Shown here one piece after another: positions 8,991 through 23,009 of a stretch of DNA of 64,000 nucleotides. The position numbers and the translations under genes are program-made. The DNA is from Hyalella azteca (taxonomy: Eukaryota > Arthropoda > Malacostraca > Amphipoda > Hyalellidae). The notes below the pieces were generated by a model that did no database searches, had not been told where the DNA came from, and saw only the letters and a list, made by a program, of their open reading frames with translations. Numbering within the stretch: the first letter of the stretch is position 1; every line of letters starts with the position of its first letter. Where the stretch lies: assembly GCF_000764305.2 (NCBI RefSeq), contig NW_025943791.1:124001-188000 (forward strand). The letters are read 5' to 3'.

Positions 8991-11900
8991 CTGCAAATAA
9001 GGAGTGAGCATTAAGACACCAAACTAATTATTTCACGTCGTTACATAACGTATTATGCTCACATGGAAAGTTTATTCTATCATTTTTAGCGCCCTTGAGG
9101 CTAATCTATCATCGTTATAGGCACTATACACAGTTGAAAACTTCGATAAAATATACTAAAGTAAATTTAGGTGGTTGCTGCTTTTCATCTTCTATTCTCT
9201 ATGACTATTTCCGTCATTGGGGGTAATGTCGGCGTAAATAACCAGAGCTCTGCTAGCTTACATGAATTGATGTCACAAGCGCAAAGAAGCGGGGCAGCGT
9301 CGATGCCTTCGATATCTAAAAGAAAAACAAGCATCCCGATCACAATGAATGACAGAATTCTTAATAATTTTAGATTTATTTGACTTTTAAAGCAGAAATT
9401 AACACCCAAGTGGAGGAATGATGTTTTGGTTTCAACAGCATGAGCTGAATTAGCTATTCGTCATCGCAGTTCAAGACACTACGAGCATATATGTACAGTC
9501 TGCATGTTCTCGCAATAATGATTTAGCCAGAAACCCGTCATGATATGACAATCTATCTCGTGCGACGCGGGACGAAACATATAATTACACAACGGCCAAA
9601 TAAAGCTGAATCGGCAAATTTCAAACATTCATTATAAAGTACGGAATACTTAGCGGAAAAGCGCCTATCGCTGAGATTACTTCCACGTAATGGCTTAATT
9701 GAATTACCATTCATTTCACCTTCAGAAATTACCACAAATATTGTGAACATTTGGGAACAGGTAAACTTGTAATCCTTCGTTTCCCGATTATACATTTACA
9801 TTCGTGTAGGATTAGCATTCTCTCGAGCAGAGCGGAATTTTTCCACGCATATAGCACGGAACATTCGATGAATGACTAGTGGGAAACAATAAATAATTAG
9901 ACCTCGGCATGCGAATCTGTACAATTCACGGGAACCGAACTTGGTGTCATTAAGATAACGAGGTTCAAACCGGTATAACAGCTGCATGCTTCTTCTGTGG
10001 AAGCCGTGAGAATTGGGATATGAATGCGATTGCTGATGACCCTTCTTTAAGTAGGAATGCGATTGCTGATAACCTTTCTGTTAATGAGATAACGAGAGAC
10101 CATGTATAGAAGTAATGACAGCGATCGACTGAGGCAATATCATACGAGGTTTAATCATACAAATGTACTGCAAAAATGGCGGGGGCTTTTCCGACATATA
10201 ATAGCGTGGGCAACAATTCAAAGTCTCTACCCTAAACTTTAATTTTTCTCTTGGATTAACGTACGTACAATATTTATTAACAACACTGTCAAATAATTTT
10301 AGAAGTTGCCAGCATAAATAATGCACGCCAATTTTTAATTTATTCATTTATTTAATTTATGCATTTATTATTAATTCATTTATTCATGAGGACGGACGCT
10401 ATAATTAAACCAACAATTCAGCCCACCACATACCGTACAAGGTCGGCTAATTTTCAGCGAATTGATATCGTATGCATGGAGCAAACAACGCGCACTGTCA
10501 ATGGTGGGAGATGAGCTTCACATAAATGGATAATGGATTAATGGTCCCAACACATCATTACGAAGATAAGGACGTTGTGGATAATCGGCGTAACGGTTTG
10601 ATCTATAAAGCTAGTTGGAGGAGGGGGGTTCATCTTGAGGAAATAAGTGAAGATCTAGTGCCTAAAAAAGTTGGAACACTGTTTTTAGATATCGACATCA
10701 CGCCACTACAAGAATCTGAAATAATTTGGTAAATAAACTGATTGTCAGGATCTAAAAATACAGGTAAATTGCTCAATTGAGATAACTTGATACTAGGAAT
10801 GATTTGAAATTAATCAGAAATTAAATTAAACTGAGTGATTAATGAAATCGACAAAAATTCGCATAGATTCAACCTGACTTGCGAATAGTCCAAACTCTGT
10901 ACTAGGCAAACTCCCGATAAATAAACTTTTAATTAGTATCAAGAAAGAAATCATGTCCACTAATTTTGCACGAGAATGTTTTTTTTTTTCGTTTGTACTA
11001 TACGAACCAAGTAGGCGTTGAAGATTTTCTGTCGCAGCTGATGTAGTGAAAAATTTAATTGTAGCGCTTTAGAACGGTTGCATGTGAGCGGAACGGTTGC
11101 ATGTGAGGCATGCAGAACGCTTCGGAAAAAATGCAGAAAAGCTTCGAAAAAGCGTACAGAAGATAAAAACTAGTTAACTTGGATGAGCAAGAGAAATGTC
11201 CATTTTCGCGCAAGATCGCACAAATTGCTCTCCGAGAATAGCAACCGTTATCGAAGTAACCGCTAACGGCGAAATTTTAATTTTTTCCCTAGTTTACTCG
11301 TCATAAAAGACAAATTAAATTGTGTTTCATTCATTAGAAAATGTCAGGGAAAATCCCGTTGGGGATAATAACAGAGAGGGAAAGTTCAACTCGTCGTTGT
11401 TACGTAATACCAACGTGAAAACATGAGATGTATATACACGTTGATTGGCATGAAAAACTGATTGCATGGCTTACGCGAAAGATTTTTAAAAATAAATCAC
11501 TGACTTCTAGTTCACAACGGTCGAGAAACCAAGGGCCAAAACATTACTTAACATAACCTCTTTTTGGGGAAGTGCAACACTTAACTCTCCATCGGACGCA
11601 TATCAATCACTGAAGTAACATATATATATATATATATATATATGCTCTTGTTTACGGGCAAGATTCTAACGTCGATTATTGCTCGCAATCTACCAGCAAA
11701 GAGAAGTGCAAGTTGAGAAATGGCAGCACGGATTGTCAAGGAAGCACTTTCAAATGTTCAATTAACGCTATTCTGTTCGTACACGGACGTCGTAACTTTT
11801 ATTAACTTGACTGCATATATTACGTCAACTGAGAAAATCTTGTCATGCCAAAGGGTTCCGTGCGTCATTTCAAATAACTGAGAAGGTCGTTACTTCTTTT

Positions 11901-13379
11901 CATATTTGGTCATTTATGCTGATACGGACAAGGATTGTCAATCGACACTTATAGGGGTGAGACTGTGAGAGACATCCATCTTAAATTTGTATGAACCCTG
12001 CAGTCTTATCATGGTAATGTTATCATATTTGTGTCCGATCGAGGCCCTTTTCCGAGATTCCTTTGGGTTTTAACTAATTCTCTTCCCTTTCTGGGTCAGA
12101 ACATTCCCATTGAGAGTGATCATCGGTTTCTCGATCCGACAATTCGAAAAGAATTTTCTTGTATGAAAACGCTTGTTTCTTTCCATGCAGATTGTAACGG
12201 AACGTTTTCTGACAGTTGATTTTACTGCACGAAGAAACTATACTTCTATATTCTTTGTATAATAAGAAACAATACTTTCTATATTCTTTATATAATATTC
12301 TACTATATTCTTTGTCTTCGGTTTTATAGGTTAGATTTTTTACTATTGATTGCTTCGGAAAAGCAAAATGCAGCGTATGAATTATTGTGCAACCCAGTTA
12401 AACTGGAACCCAGTTTTACTGCAACCCACTTGCTTCAAACTAAATTTGAAGCAAGTACATTAGATTAAATATTGATATTTAGTGTCAGACAGGACTGAAC
12501 CGTTCACTCAGGAATTCTATCAACAAATAAGATTTGTTTTTTGAATGCCGAAATTCTTATCATTTTAAATACTAACATATGCAAGCAAACAAAAAAAAAA
12601 GTTTGCAAGCAACTTGAAAACAACCGCAAGAGATGTGAATCTTGTTGCTTAAAATATGGCACGTACGGAAGGCTATAGTAATAGCAACATGTTCTCGTCA
12701 CATGAATATCGTTGTGAGTATTGAACAATTTCGCGAACATGCAATCACAAAAATTATCGCAATTATCGATTTAGCTTTGCTGAACTGATACAAAAAATCA
12801 GAGCTTTGCTCACCTGCTGTACCTAATGATATAGTACGTAATATCACGATTTTGTGATTAACTTTCGTTGTTTGCACTTTGCAGTCAAAGCTCGTAGAAC
12901 ATGTAGAGAAATGTCGCCCGAAAAGCACTAGTAAATTCAAATTGATCAATGAAAAGAAGCATGCAAATGACGACCTCGAGATAATATTTCCCAAACATTC
13001 TTCACCAGCAGCAGCGCAGCAGGTTGCATTCTAAAGTGACACAAGACAGCCGTGCGCACCACATCCGTTCTTTCGTAAGCCCCAAAACATTGTCAACAAA
13101 GTATCCGTGGATTGCATCTCACGGCCGCACCACACGGATGTACATCTTACGGTCGCCTCTCACGGGTGTACTCCAATTACAATGTAATATACGAGTATAT
13201 TTACTCGGTTGCAATAAACCGGAGAGTATCGTAAAATATTACATGAAAGAATCACGAACAGCTTTGTTGAATAATTTTAGCTATAATTAGGCTTTGTACC
13301 ATCACCAAATCTGAAGATATTGTATTTCATCTATATTAGATCGTAATACATTCCATACAAAGCATTATACATTCTCTGC
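8991..13379. other. Non-coding stretch upstream of FUT8
   Basis: The acceptor in front of FUT8 exon 1 means at least one 5' UTR exon and the promoter lie to the right, but no sequence signal lets me place them. The stretch is AT-rich with scattered short open frames (9,171-9,383; 10,526-10,732; 12,031-12,219; 13,024-13,290) that show no known domain or matching splice sites. A TA microsatellite lies at 11,620-11,643. Confidence 0.45.
11620..11643. repeat. TA dinucleotide microsatellite
   Basis: Twelve uninterrupted TA/AT steps. Confidence 0.95.
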
Positions 13380-13625
13380 TTGCGAGGAGGTTACGCGGAC
13401 CAGGCAATAAGTCCAGCAGCTATCCCAATCAATCGTCAGTTATGGAAAGATCGGGTTCCAAAGGCCGGGTCCCTTGTGAATCAAAGTAACGAAAAATTCA
13501 AGAATCGGCAACAGGCCATGGGCCTATTTCTTCAGTGCCGACACTTCTATTATATTCTATGAACAAGAATCGGCAACAGGCCATGGGCCTATTTCTTCAG
13601 TGCCGACACTTCTATTCTATTCTAT
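13380..13625 (+). mobile_element. 3' end of a non-LTR retrotransposon with (TTCTA)n-like tail, end duplicated
   Basis: The block contains TCAGTTATGGAAAGATCGGG..., a short frame FKNRQQAMGLFLQ-RHFY, and a 3' tail of ATTCTAT steps. The last about 62 bp (CAAGAATCGGCAACAGGCCA onwards) occur twice in a row. The same end is found inverted at 38,945-39,120 and as a variant at 31,915-32,040. Dispersed copies sharing one 3' end with a short repeat tail are typical of non-LTR retrotransposons. The 5' part is missing. Confidence 0.65.
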
Positions 13626-14787
13626 AACAAGACAAGATTGTATGGTTTGTAACCGTGCCTGTCTCTGAGCCAAACCTCCCGTCAACGAGGCCAACTGCAA
13701 TGAATTCTCCTGTCGCTGCTTCTGGTGATGAGGATAAAAAATTATAAAACTCAAGCAAATTATTTGGACCCTTCTTGCGCAGGTCAAGAAATAAACTAAA
13801 ACAAACCTGAATGGAGAAGTTTTATCATGACAGCATCGCGCGAAATTTCTACGCGATGCACGAGTAAGTAAAGCACATTTACAGGCCTGATATTTATTAC
13901 CCTCGGGAAGCAATAAAACTTAAGCGTGCTGGAAGGCCGTAATATATAGCAAAGAATTTCGGAGCATGGACACCGGCAACGTGGATATATTTTATGTTTG
14001 ATGACCGGGAGTTGGGTGCGACTATCGGACCACGAAGACAAACGACAGCCACGGGACAGGATCAACAATTTTATTCTCGTTCACAACTGGAAGCGTCACG
14101 TGCGGTATGGACCGTGAGACGAACTCAACTTCCGGCGCAGCTAGAATAATATTTTAAAGCGAATGTAAATGCTGCTTTTCCACTAAATGTTTTAACTAAC
14201 TAATCAATTTTGTTTCGATTCACTAGTCATGAAAAAATATGAATAAAATATTGAAAAAGCGAAGCTTTTACTCTAAATAAGTTATTATCACCTCACATTC
14301 AGCTCTGAACCAGTAAAGTAAGGTAATTTATTTTAGAAAATTCAGGTAATTTCTTTTTCAATAATATATAGGTATAATGTAATGATATCTTTACTAGTTC
14401 CTTGATTATTGAGCTTACAAATCAGGAAGTTTCCGGGAATCACGCTGTATAAGAGGACGGAAATATGGTTGGTGGTAGCTTGGAAGAATTTTTTTTCCAT
14501 TTTGCTTAGCAGCCGGTAACTAACCAACATCATTTCTGACAGCCAAATATAAAAAGCTACACGAAATCGAGGAAGTATACATATTATCTACTTATTAAAA
14601 TTTCACCGAAAATCATAAAAGTATATACACATTTTTTAACATCAGCTTAGCGAGTGAGAAATTATATTATTTCTACACGGTTTTCGATTAGCGCAATAAC
14701 ACAGCAAAATAACCAGCAAAACGTATTTAAAAATCAAGTTGTTTGTTGTGCGCGAACTGGAACCACGTGGACATGGAGGACCAAAAA
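13626..14787. other. Intergenic, nothing recognised
   Basis: Short overlapping minus-strand frames at 13,617-14,068 have no domain that I recognise and no codon signal distinguishing them from chance. Confidence 0.45.
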
Positions 14788-14944
14788 CACCAGGGGCCAT
14801 ACTTTCAAAACTCGTCAAGTGAACGTAAGTACTTACGCTCTATTTTCTTGTCTATGATTGGTGGATTTTGCTTGAAAGACCGTCAATGATTGGCTGATGA
14901 ACTTACGATCTCTTAACTTTTTTTTAAAGTTTAGGCCCAGGTGT
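14788..14944. mobile_element. MITE copy A, 157 bp, terminal inverted repeat CACC(A/T)GGGGCC
   Basis: The ends are inverted copies of CACC-GGG(G)CC(T)A-ACTTT. The interior carries CGTAAGTACTTACG, itself palindromic. It matches inverted copies at 22,856-23,009 and 56,661-56,811 over almost the whole length, which defines the ends. It has no coding capacity, as expected of a miniature inverted-repeat element. Confidence 0.85.
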
Positions 14945-15299
14945 CGTGCACCTGATATTGCAATCGGCACCATCGAAAAATAACAGGAATACCGAAAATT
15001 AAACAAAAACTAGGAAATTTATCGAAATACTTTGACCAATTTGAATGTTTGAAGAAGATTTCTTTGAATGAATTCAATTAACGTTATAACTATATGAACA
15101 CAATATTAGTTTTTATCTGTATTTTAGAACAAGCTTCAAGGCGTAACATGCTTCGAATTGATTTTATGTATATAGTTTGAGTTGTAAGAATATCTAAAAT
15201 ATACGTTTAAAAACTACTTTTTAAAGACAACACTTCCAAAGAATCCAGTATCTCCAATCTTACAGATGTACAATGAATTTCTCATCTAATTTTCAAAAA
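14945..15299. other. Intergenic, nothing recognised
   Basis: AT-rich, no supported feature. Confidence 0.4.
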
Positions 15300-15360
15300 T
15301 TTAAAAAATTACCTTTTCAATTTTTTAAATATAGGTAGGTATATAAATTTTTTTAATATA

Positions 15361-15690
15361 AATTTTTTTTTCAATATTATTTATTCTGTTAATTGATTCG
15401 TGCATTGCCTCCGATTTCACACCAGTATGCAAAATTTCAGATCAATTAGACAGGTAAAAGTGTATCAAATATCAGTTATAAGATTTGTGGCTGACAAAAT
15501 TATTTTTCAATTTTTTTAATATTGAAAAAAAAAATATTTTTTTTTTTTTCATTCCTAAAATCATTTATTTTGACATTTGATTCATGCATTGTCTCCAACT
15601 TTACAAGTGGGCGAAATTTCAGATCGATAGGATAAGTGGAAGTGTATTAAATTTTGATTACAAGATTTGTAGCAGACAGACAAACAAGAA
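15361..15690. repeat. Two diverged copies of an interspersed repeat ending AGCAGACAGACAAAC
   Basis: A segment with TTGATTC(G/A)TGCATTG, AAATTTCAGATC and TACAAGATTTGT at 15,390-15,500 recurs at 15,575-15,685. The second copy ends GCAGACAGACAAAC. The words AATTTCAGATC...GGAAGTG...AGACAGAC are typical of a widespread class of arthropod retroposon tails. AT-rich and A/T homopolymers separate the copies. Confidence 0.55.
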
Positions 15691-15869
15691 GTGAAGTTAA
15701 AGAGAAGTGTTGTAAAATAGGCACAGAAGCAGTGAAAACACACAATAATGAGCGGCTATACGTATCTTTAATTGTGAGGAAATGGAGCAAAGACAAAGGC
15801 GGAGCTTTGGATATAGAAAACATTAGGCGAAAAAAACCGTCATGTGAAAGGCATATTATAGACGCGAAA

Positions 15870-16305
15870 ACGTTCAATTATCAGGCTATTAATACAAAAT
15901 GTTCATCCGACCGGCCTATTAAGCGCAAAGACGTTCAATTTCAGTGGCCAATTATACGTACCGGTAATACAAAGCTCAATTCTGATACCCATTAACCGCA
16001 AAACGTTCTTTTTTAGCGGCCTAATAAACGCTAAAACGTTCGGTTCAGCAGGCTATTAAACGCAAAATACGTACCTTTGAGCGACCTATTACACACAAAA
16101 AACGTTTATTTGAGCGGCCTATTGAACGTAAAAAACGTTCATTTTAGCGTAACATTAGACGCAAAAACGTTCCTTTAGACTGGCTTATCCGGCGTTAAAT
16201 AACGTTCTTTCGAGAGGCCGATTAAACACAACTATAACGTTTATTTTAGGGGCATATTGGACTCAAGATTCGGGCTCACCAGACGCTAAAAACGTTCATT
16301 TAGAA
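15870..16305. repeat. Degenerate array of about 30-35 bp (GGCCTATTAAACGCAAAAACGTTC type)
   Basis: About a dozen loosely conserved units, each with CGCAAA-ACGTTC (or ACGCTAAAACGTTC) followed by A/T bases and (G/C)GGCCTATT. AACGTT is a recurring palindrome. Too diverged for an exact unit length. Confidence 0.75.
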
Positions 16306-16387
16306 CTACGTCACACGGTCCGGTCAGCAGTAGCGCGGAGCTGCTTTCCCCCATACATTGAGTTTTGTGGGTCAATGGACTGCCATG

Positions 16388-16465
16388 ACGCCATGCATGC
16401 TGCCGTCCGTGGCATGCATGCTGCCGTCTGTGGCATGCATGCTGCCGTCTGTGGCATGCATGCTT
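16388..16465. repeat. 21-bp minisatellite (CATGCATGCTGCCGTCTGTGG)
   Basis: Nearly four copies containing the GCATGC palindrome. Open in frame because 21 is a multiple of three; not a gene. Confidence 0.92.
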
Positions 16466-19400
16466 ACAGCGCAAGTAAGAGGAACTCAGGGCCGGGTTAG
16501 ACGTGGTCAATGGCATCACATAGCGCATGATTGGCCACCCGTATAAGTGTGGTCGATGATCATCACATAGCGCATGATTGGCCACCATTAAGCTAGAGGT
16601 GGTTTAAAGTTTTATGGCATCAAAAATTCAAACGCAATCCAAAAAATTAAAAATACTTCATCACAACGACCATTGATTGAGAGGCAGTAATAGTAGGTAT
16701 CACATATTATACATTGTACTATTGTAATGTTCATGACTTTTCATAGTCAGCAGGTGCGCAAATAATTTATTGAAGAATGGAAATATCCAATATTGACTAT
16801 GAAGCTCAAATGCTACGAGAAAAACCAGTTATGCCTTGAGTAAGAACAACCAGTTCTGCCGTCTCGACCAGTTATTATCTTGACAACACGCACGTTATTA
16901 TCTTGATATTCTTTGTATTCGGAAAAGATTCTCTCAAACTCAAAACCCACGAGAAATTTTAATCACAATTATAACCGCATAATTTTCAACGGAGAGTTCT
17001 TATTATTCACGTCAAATTTCTACTCCATAACACGCGCGCCATTCTCAACTTGATAACACGCACATAATTTTCAGGTCTGAAATAAACACGCACCATCTAG
17101 AAATAAATCCGTACGGAATTCGGAGCCTAATTTGCGGGCTGCATCTGCGTCTCCGAGTAGCAACTGCAGCGTTGGCTGTGTAACAAAAAAAAAAAAATTA
17201 TGAACAGAATCCATGGCTAAGACGTTGAAGATATATCTTCAACATCTAACACATCTAATCTAACATCTAACACATCTAATAACTGAGCAAGAGGTTCACA
17301 AACTGTCACGTATTTGGAACACACCACTAGTCACGTAGACGCGAGGATACAAACAAGAAAAATAAGCATTTGTGTGATGAAAGTTACTCTCGTACATGTC
17401 AGGCGCAACAGTGATGCGAGTGTTGCCTTGGGGAATGCGCTCCACGTATCAATGATGCGACCGTTGTGGTGCGTGCGCGTGTTCCTTGCTATGATAATTA
17501 AATGAAAATAATGCGATAACAAATATATAGTCGCGAATATATAGACGCGACTTAGCCACTTCAAACCGAACTGTGGGCGGGCATTAAAAACGCGATCAAT
17601 TTCGGGGTCACTCAAGCAGATGGAACAAACGCGACACTACAGAAGAAGGAACAATAATGCGTAAATGTGATTTAAATAATTAAAATCTTACACAAGAGTA
17701 GGAATCGATTTTTACCGGCCATAAAAAAACTATACATATACATAAGTATTTCAAAAACGTAATGGGCAGTAGGTACCTAATAATTATGATGATTCATCAT
17801 TATTTATAATACTAGCAGGTTAGCCCGGCGCTGCTCAGGCTAGACACTTAAGACAATCCTTCGCAATTCGAGAATTCCCTTGTTCCAAAACCCGTCATAA
17901 AGGAATCAGTTTTTAATGTTAAGACAGAAGCATTCTTTATGAAATATGATTGTTCAAACCCACATCCGGCACTGAACCCTCTCCTTAGCTCGCTTTAATT
18001 AATTTGAAGTGAACTTTATCTATTTATTTCTGCAAAAATGTGCACTAACCAGACAGAATATAAAAATTTAAATTTTTGTATCTAACGCTACTATCTCTCA
18101 ATATCACAAATTCCAGCAACAAAAATAAAATTGTCACGAAATATCCTGACACCGAATATAGAGGATACGCGTTAAGTGAGTCACACTACACGTATTTTCA
18201 GGGCCACCCACACAAACTTTTCAAACACCCACACAAACTTTTATAAATAATTTAGTGGACGAGTATTTATTGAATCAACAATTTGGAATGTTATTTCTAA
18301 CAAAAACGCACACACTAGAGCAAGATTAAATTACTGATTGGAGAGCAATAACCTCGAGTGCAGCGCGACGTCGATCAATGAACGTGTCATGAAGCACTGT
18401 AAAGAACGATTGTCATTTGAGTGTCTCTGCCGTAAGTGTCGTTTACTTCAGGGCAGGCAGGAAGTTAAAATTAACTAGGGGTGGAAGTTACTAACTGCAG
18501 AGGACTTGCGAGCCTCAAGATAAATGGCGTGGACCAAGATAACTGGTGTGACTCAAAATAACAGACGTGGCACAATTTATATAACTGGCGTAGTTCAATG
18601 TAACTCAGGTAGCTCAATGTAACTCACGTAGCTCAATGTAACTAACGTAGCTAAATAAAATCAGTAAATAATCACAATTAGCGAAGAATATTCCACAGTC
18701 TACACAAAGCGACGTATCATGCAGAGTTTAACTGCTCACATGGGCTAACAGTTTGAAAAACGGTCAGTAAAATGTTGCTCACAGAGTTATTTCAGAGAAT
18801 AAAATGAGCGTTTTCAGTTAGAATGACCGTTTCCACGCTCAAAGAGTGAACGGAGCGCAGTATTCAAGGTTTAGAGTCTACCAGAGAATAGCGAAACGAC
18901 CCTAACAAAATTTAGAGTCGCCTCAGCTTCTGGTAATCCAAATCAGAAGCTGACGCGTCTGTAAATTTTCACTGGGGAGGAACCATCACGGCCAACACAC
19001 CGGAAACTCAGCTGAGCACCATGCATGCACCTAAGAATCACCGCACTGAGTTCAACATTTAGCGACGCTGTGAACTATCCGGTCACGGCCTGAACCTCAC
19101 AATGGAAGGGTTCATTAGTCAACATTGCATTGATGATTATTACATTATGAACATTAGTACAGTCAAGCGGGTGCCTGTATAATCGCAGGAAACTGTGACA
19201 GCGCTCAAGTTTGCTGAGGTGAAAGTTGGGAAATTACAGTAGGAAATAACGGGAATTGTATAAATTGATTGGAATTTAAGCACCACGATGATTAGATAAC
19301 AAATATAATACATAAAATATTATGCAATCACCTAATACATTACATATTAGAATTTATTAACAGCAGTGAGAAGTGAGAACTGGCATAATTGTGTGTTATG

Positions 19401-22400
19401 ATAAGACCAACGACCAAACAATGATAGCGATGATATACACAGTATATATACATGATGCATACCGTACACAGCTTGACCAATTGGGCACATTAATGAGCGT
19501 TGCACACAACGTGCGGATATAATACTTACACAGGCATTTGAATAGGATGTATACTCAGGAATGCCGCACACAGAGCACACAAGAGGCAGCATTCAAAGCG
19601 ATCAATAATGATAGGTTGCTCGCAAGTCACGGAAGCCGCGGTGTAAGCCTCCTATACTTGTCTCGCAGCAGTCGCTATGGTCCCTTAATACAGTACACGA
19701 CCGTGGACACGCAACACGAGCGCTAGAAATAACCAGCGTCTTGTACGAGCTTATCTGACCAGTTTTTGCTGCTAGAAATAACCTTATACAAGGTGGAGGT
19801 TAACGCTAATACTTGGGTTATTTATCTACGACAGGTATCCATTACAACTATAAATAATCTTACAAGTTGTAGGTTATCGGTAACAATGGCATAACATATC
19901 CAAGACGTTCTGACATGCCTTAGTACTATGAGAATGGATGTACAATTTAAAATCGTGAGCCTGGACCACGGCACCTTACGGACCTAAAAGGCAGAGTTAT
20001 AGTTACAGATATTTTAAAGTTACATTTTTTTTAACCAATGAAACCCGTGAAATACCATTAAATCAACATAATGCGCCGAGTCGAGTCCTTCGGTAACAAA
20101 AAACGGTGGATATGCTTAATTAGCTTCAGATGGAATGCATATCCAAATACTTGATACAACTTTTAGACTTGGATCAGTTTTCCACAACCTTAATCTAATT
20201 TTACGTGATTAGTCGCGGCAGATCTGATGCAACGACGACAATAATGATTAGAACATAATTACCAGTGAGCAAATGAACAAGAAGTGACTGCATCAAAACA
20301 TCTCTTGATTTCATCAAGATCTTGATTTCATCTTCTTGATTTCATCATTTGATTTCATCAAAACATCTCTTCGGCGCAGAACAATATAAGCAAACATACC
20401 GTTGAAAACAATGAATAGCACATTTACCTTCTTCAATGATTAACATAAACACATTAATTTTAATAACGGCGCTATAATGCAAACAGCAAGCCAATTAATT
20501 AAAGCACTGCGCCAATAATTTCATGTCAATATAAGCTGAGAAAACATGAAGGACTCAAGAGATAAAAAGTGTGGGCATATATACAGAGCAATGCATGCAC
20601 TTGTGTGCACGGCACCGGTGCATTACAGTGCAAACTGGTTCGTATAGACTGCAGTGTACAGAAGCAAATGCTGAGTTTATACAACTAAACTGTTAATTAA
20701 ATACCAGCAACTAGAGCGGGGAGAAGACTGGTTACTCGGTTAAGCAAATAGTGTAACTTCTATTCTGAAGAATCAAAGCTACCTCAGAAGGAATTTTCCT
20801 ACAGAGATACTATATAGATATGCTTGTTAAAGCATTTGCACGTTTAGCAGCGTGTGAAGCGTTGTTCACGTAAAGTCGAATTCTGGAGCACTTTGAAAAT
20901 CATGGAATTTCTTATGCAAATATGTGAAATAATTCATATTAGCTCAGTCATGTAGTCAGCGAAGAAATATACGCTGATGGGCTAGAGCTACGGGCAAGAA
21001 AATCATTATCGCACACTTAGCAGCCAATGTGTTATATATAACATAGATATGCTGCAATGAAACCAATAATTATTCAGCACCTAGCAAGAAGTATCTTAAA
21101 TCCGAATGGCCATGTACCGAAAAAAATGCAGAAAACCCCCCAACGTGATCCCGTAAACGATGAATCTTCGCTTAAAAATGAACTGAAGGTAAATTAGCTT
21201 TTCGCCCATTGTGCGAGCACTACCGTTAGGCGCGTCCATTTGGAGGCAGCGGCGTATACGTACGCATCTCTCCCATCATAACTGTCCGGCAACGAGCGCT
21301 TATTGCCATGAGCAAACCAACTCTCGGCGTGCTACTATAGCCGTGGCCCCGTTGCATGAACAATTGTGCATACGATAAGTTAAGAGATTGTCATTGACAT
21401 GGTAGCAAAAAATTGTAGTCAATTAATAATTATTATTATTATCTATGCTGGTTATCTTGGCCAAGTCTTTATCGATCATTTTCGTTTTCAAAGCGTTTAC
21501 ATCATTTCAAAATACAAAGCGTTTACATCATTGTAGTAAGAATTTAAAATTCAGCGTTAACTTGAGCGCATTAGGTTTACATTACATTCGTACAGGGCAG
21601 ATATAACCACAACAATTTTTGAAATCTTTAACATAATCTGACTTGGTTTGAGAACTCAAGTGCGTGCGTGCATCTTGCACCGCCACAATACGAGTTGCGC
21701 AGCTAATTCTACACCACGTGTTGCACCGAGCCGTGCTTATCGTACGGCCCAGTCCGGATGAGGCTATTTTAGGGACTATGTAGTAAAGTTCTGTACGGGA
21801 TGCAACTGTTTCCCATGCGTTCTTGGGAATGAGCATCCGGCGCCTCTATAGCATGCTCCGGTGGCCGGCAGCTAGAATACAGCGCATGCAAGCATTAATT
21901 TAGTTGCTGTGCACGCGAGGAAAGCGTGTACGGTTGTGACAAGTACACTGTTCTTCATAGAACATAATATGTATATGGCTATAATCTAGTTTAAAAATGA
22001 ACTTGATGAATTTCACGCATCATGAACCATCATCTTGACGAACAACAATGAAAATATTCAGCGTACGACAAAAACAATGGCATTATCGAATATTGCTTTC
22101 CACAGGATTTGCGTGATTGCATCAGAGATTTCATATATAGGTCTATCTTATGTCTATTCCATATGAGTTTTATATTAAAAAAGCGGTACTAAGTCTTAAT
22201 TTTAAAAAATCAGTTACATGGATTCGCAGCTGGATCGAAGGCACCTCGATCATATACATAGTTGATGAGAGCAGACTTAATAAAAATTTATAGTTTATAT
22301 TAAATGAAAAATTATAAAGTTATAGTTAATAACAGCAAGTAACCGACATGCCACTTAAATTGCGGCAAAAATATCAATAAAATTATTAATAGATGTCGAG

Positions 22401-22855
22401 CTAACAGACCGTTGTAAAAACATAATAACGAAAGACACGACGTTAACAGCATCATAAATAATTAAAAACATGTACGACAATCGGAGAATCATGAGCATGA
22501 ATTTCAAACAAAGAAAAGACGAATAACGATAATAAACAAAGAAGTCAAGGCAGGCCATAAAATTACTTGAGATTGAATTCTGAAACAAAAGTCTACAAAC
22601 AATGAAAATAAGATGAGAACATATGCATATAATATAATAAATTATACTGTCGATGATGCTAAAACAGATTTTTACGTACTCCATTCTCACGAGCAATTTC
22701 AGTGAGTTGTAGCAGTATATATACAAGAGCTTGGACACAGTGTGTAGAATATGCAGAGAGAACCACACCGTATTTACCCAACGCGCTCAACAGACCGCTC
22801 GATACTAACTTATAACCACCAGCAACACGCAGCCTGAGGTTGATACACGCATGAA
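16466..22855. other. Intergenic region with no supported gene
   Basis: I see only minor structures: ACATCTAA repeats near 17,235-17,285; about four GTAGCTCAATGTAACTCAC units at 18,590-18,655; an inverted repeat CAGCTTCTG...CAGAAGCTG at 18,928-18,956; TTGATTTCATC repeats at 20,305-20,365; and TTATTATTATTA near 21,430. The longest open frame, 22,355-22,768 on the minus strand (137 codons), is AT-driven and rich in I, F, L, Y and S, with no domain. Confidence 0.45.
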
Positions 22856-23009
22856 CACCTGGGCCTATACTTTCAAAAAAAGTTAAGAGATCGTAAGTTC
22901 ATCAGCCAATCATTGACGGCCTTTCAAGCAAAATCCACCAATCATAGACGAGAAAATAGAGCGTAAGTACTTACGTTCACTTAGCGAGTTTTTGAAGTTT
23001 GGCCCCTGG
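22856..23009. mobile_element. MITE copy B (same family as 14,788-14,944, opposite orientation)
   Basis: It begins CACCTGGGCCTATACTTTC and ends AGTTTGGCCCCTGG. Internal AAGTTAAGAGATCGTAAGTT and CGTAAGTACTTACG blocks match copies A and C with few differences. Confidence 0.85.

Noticed and set aside
22355..22768. 137-codon minus-strand frame rich in hydrophobic residues
   Set aside because: Considered as a membrane or chemoreceptor protein, but composition follows the AT-rich DNA, there is no recognisable domain and it has no splice context.
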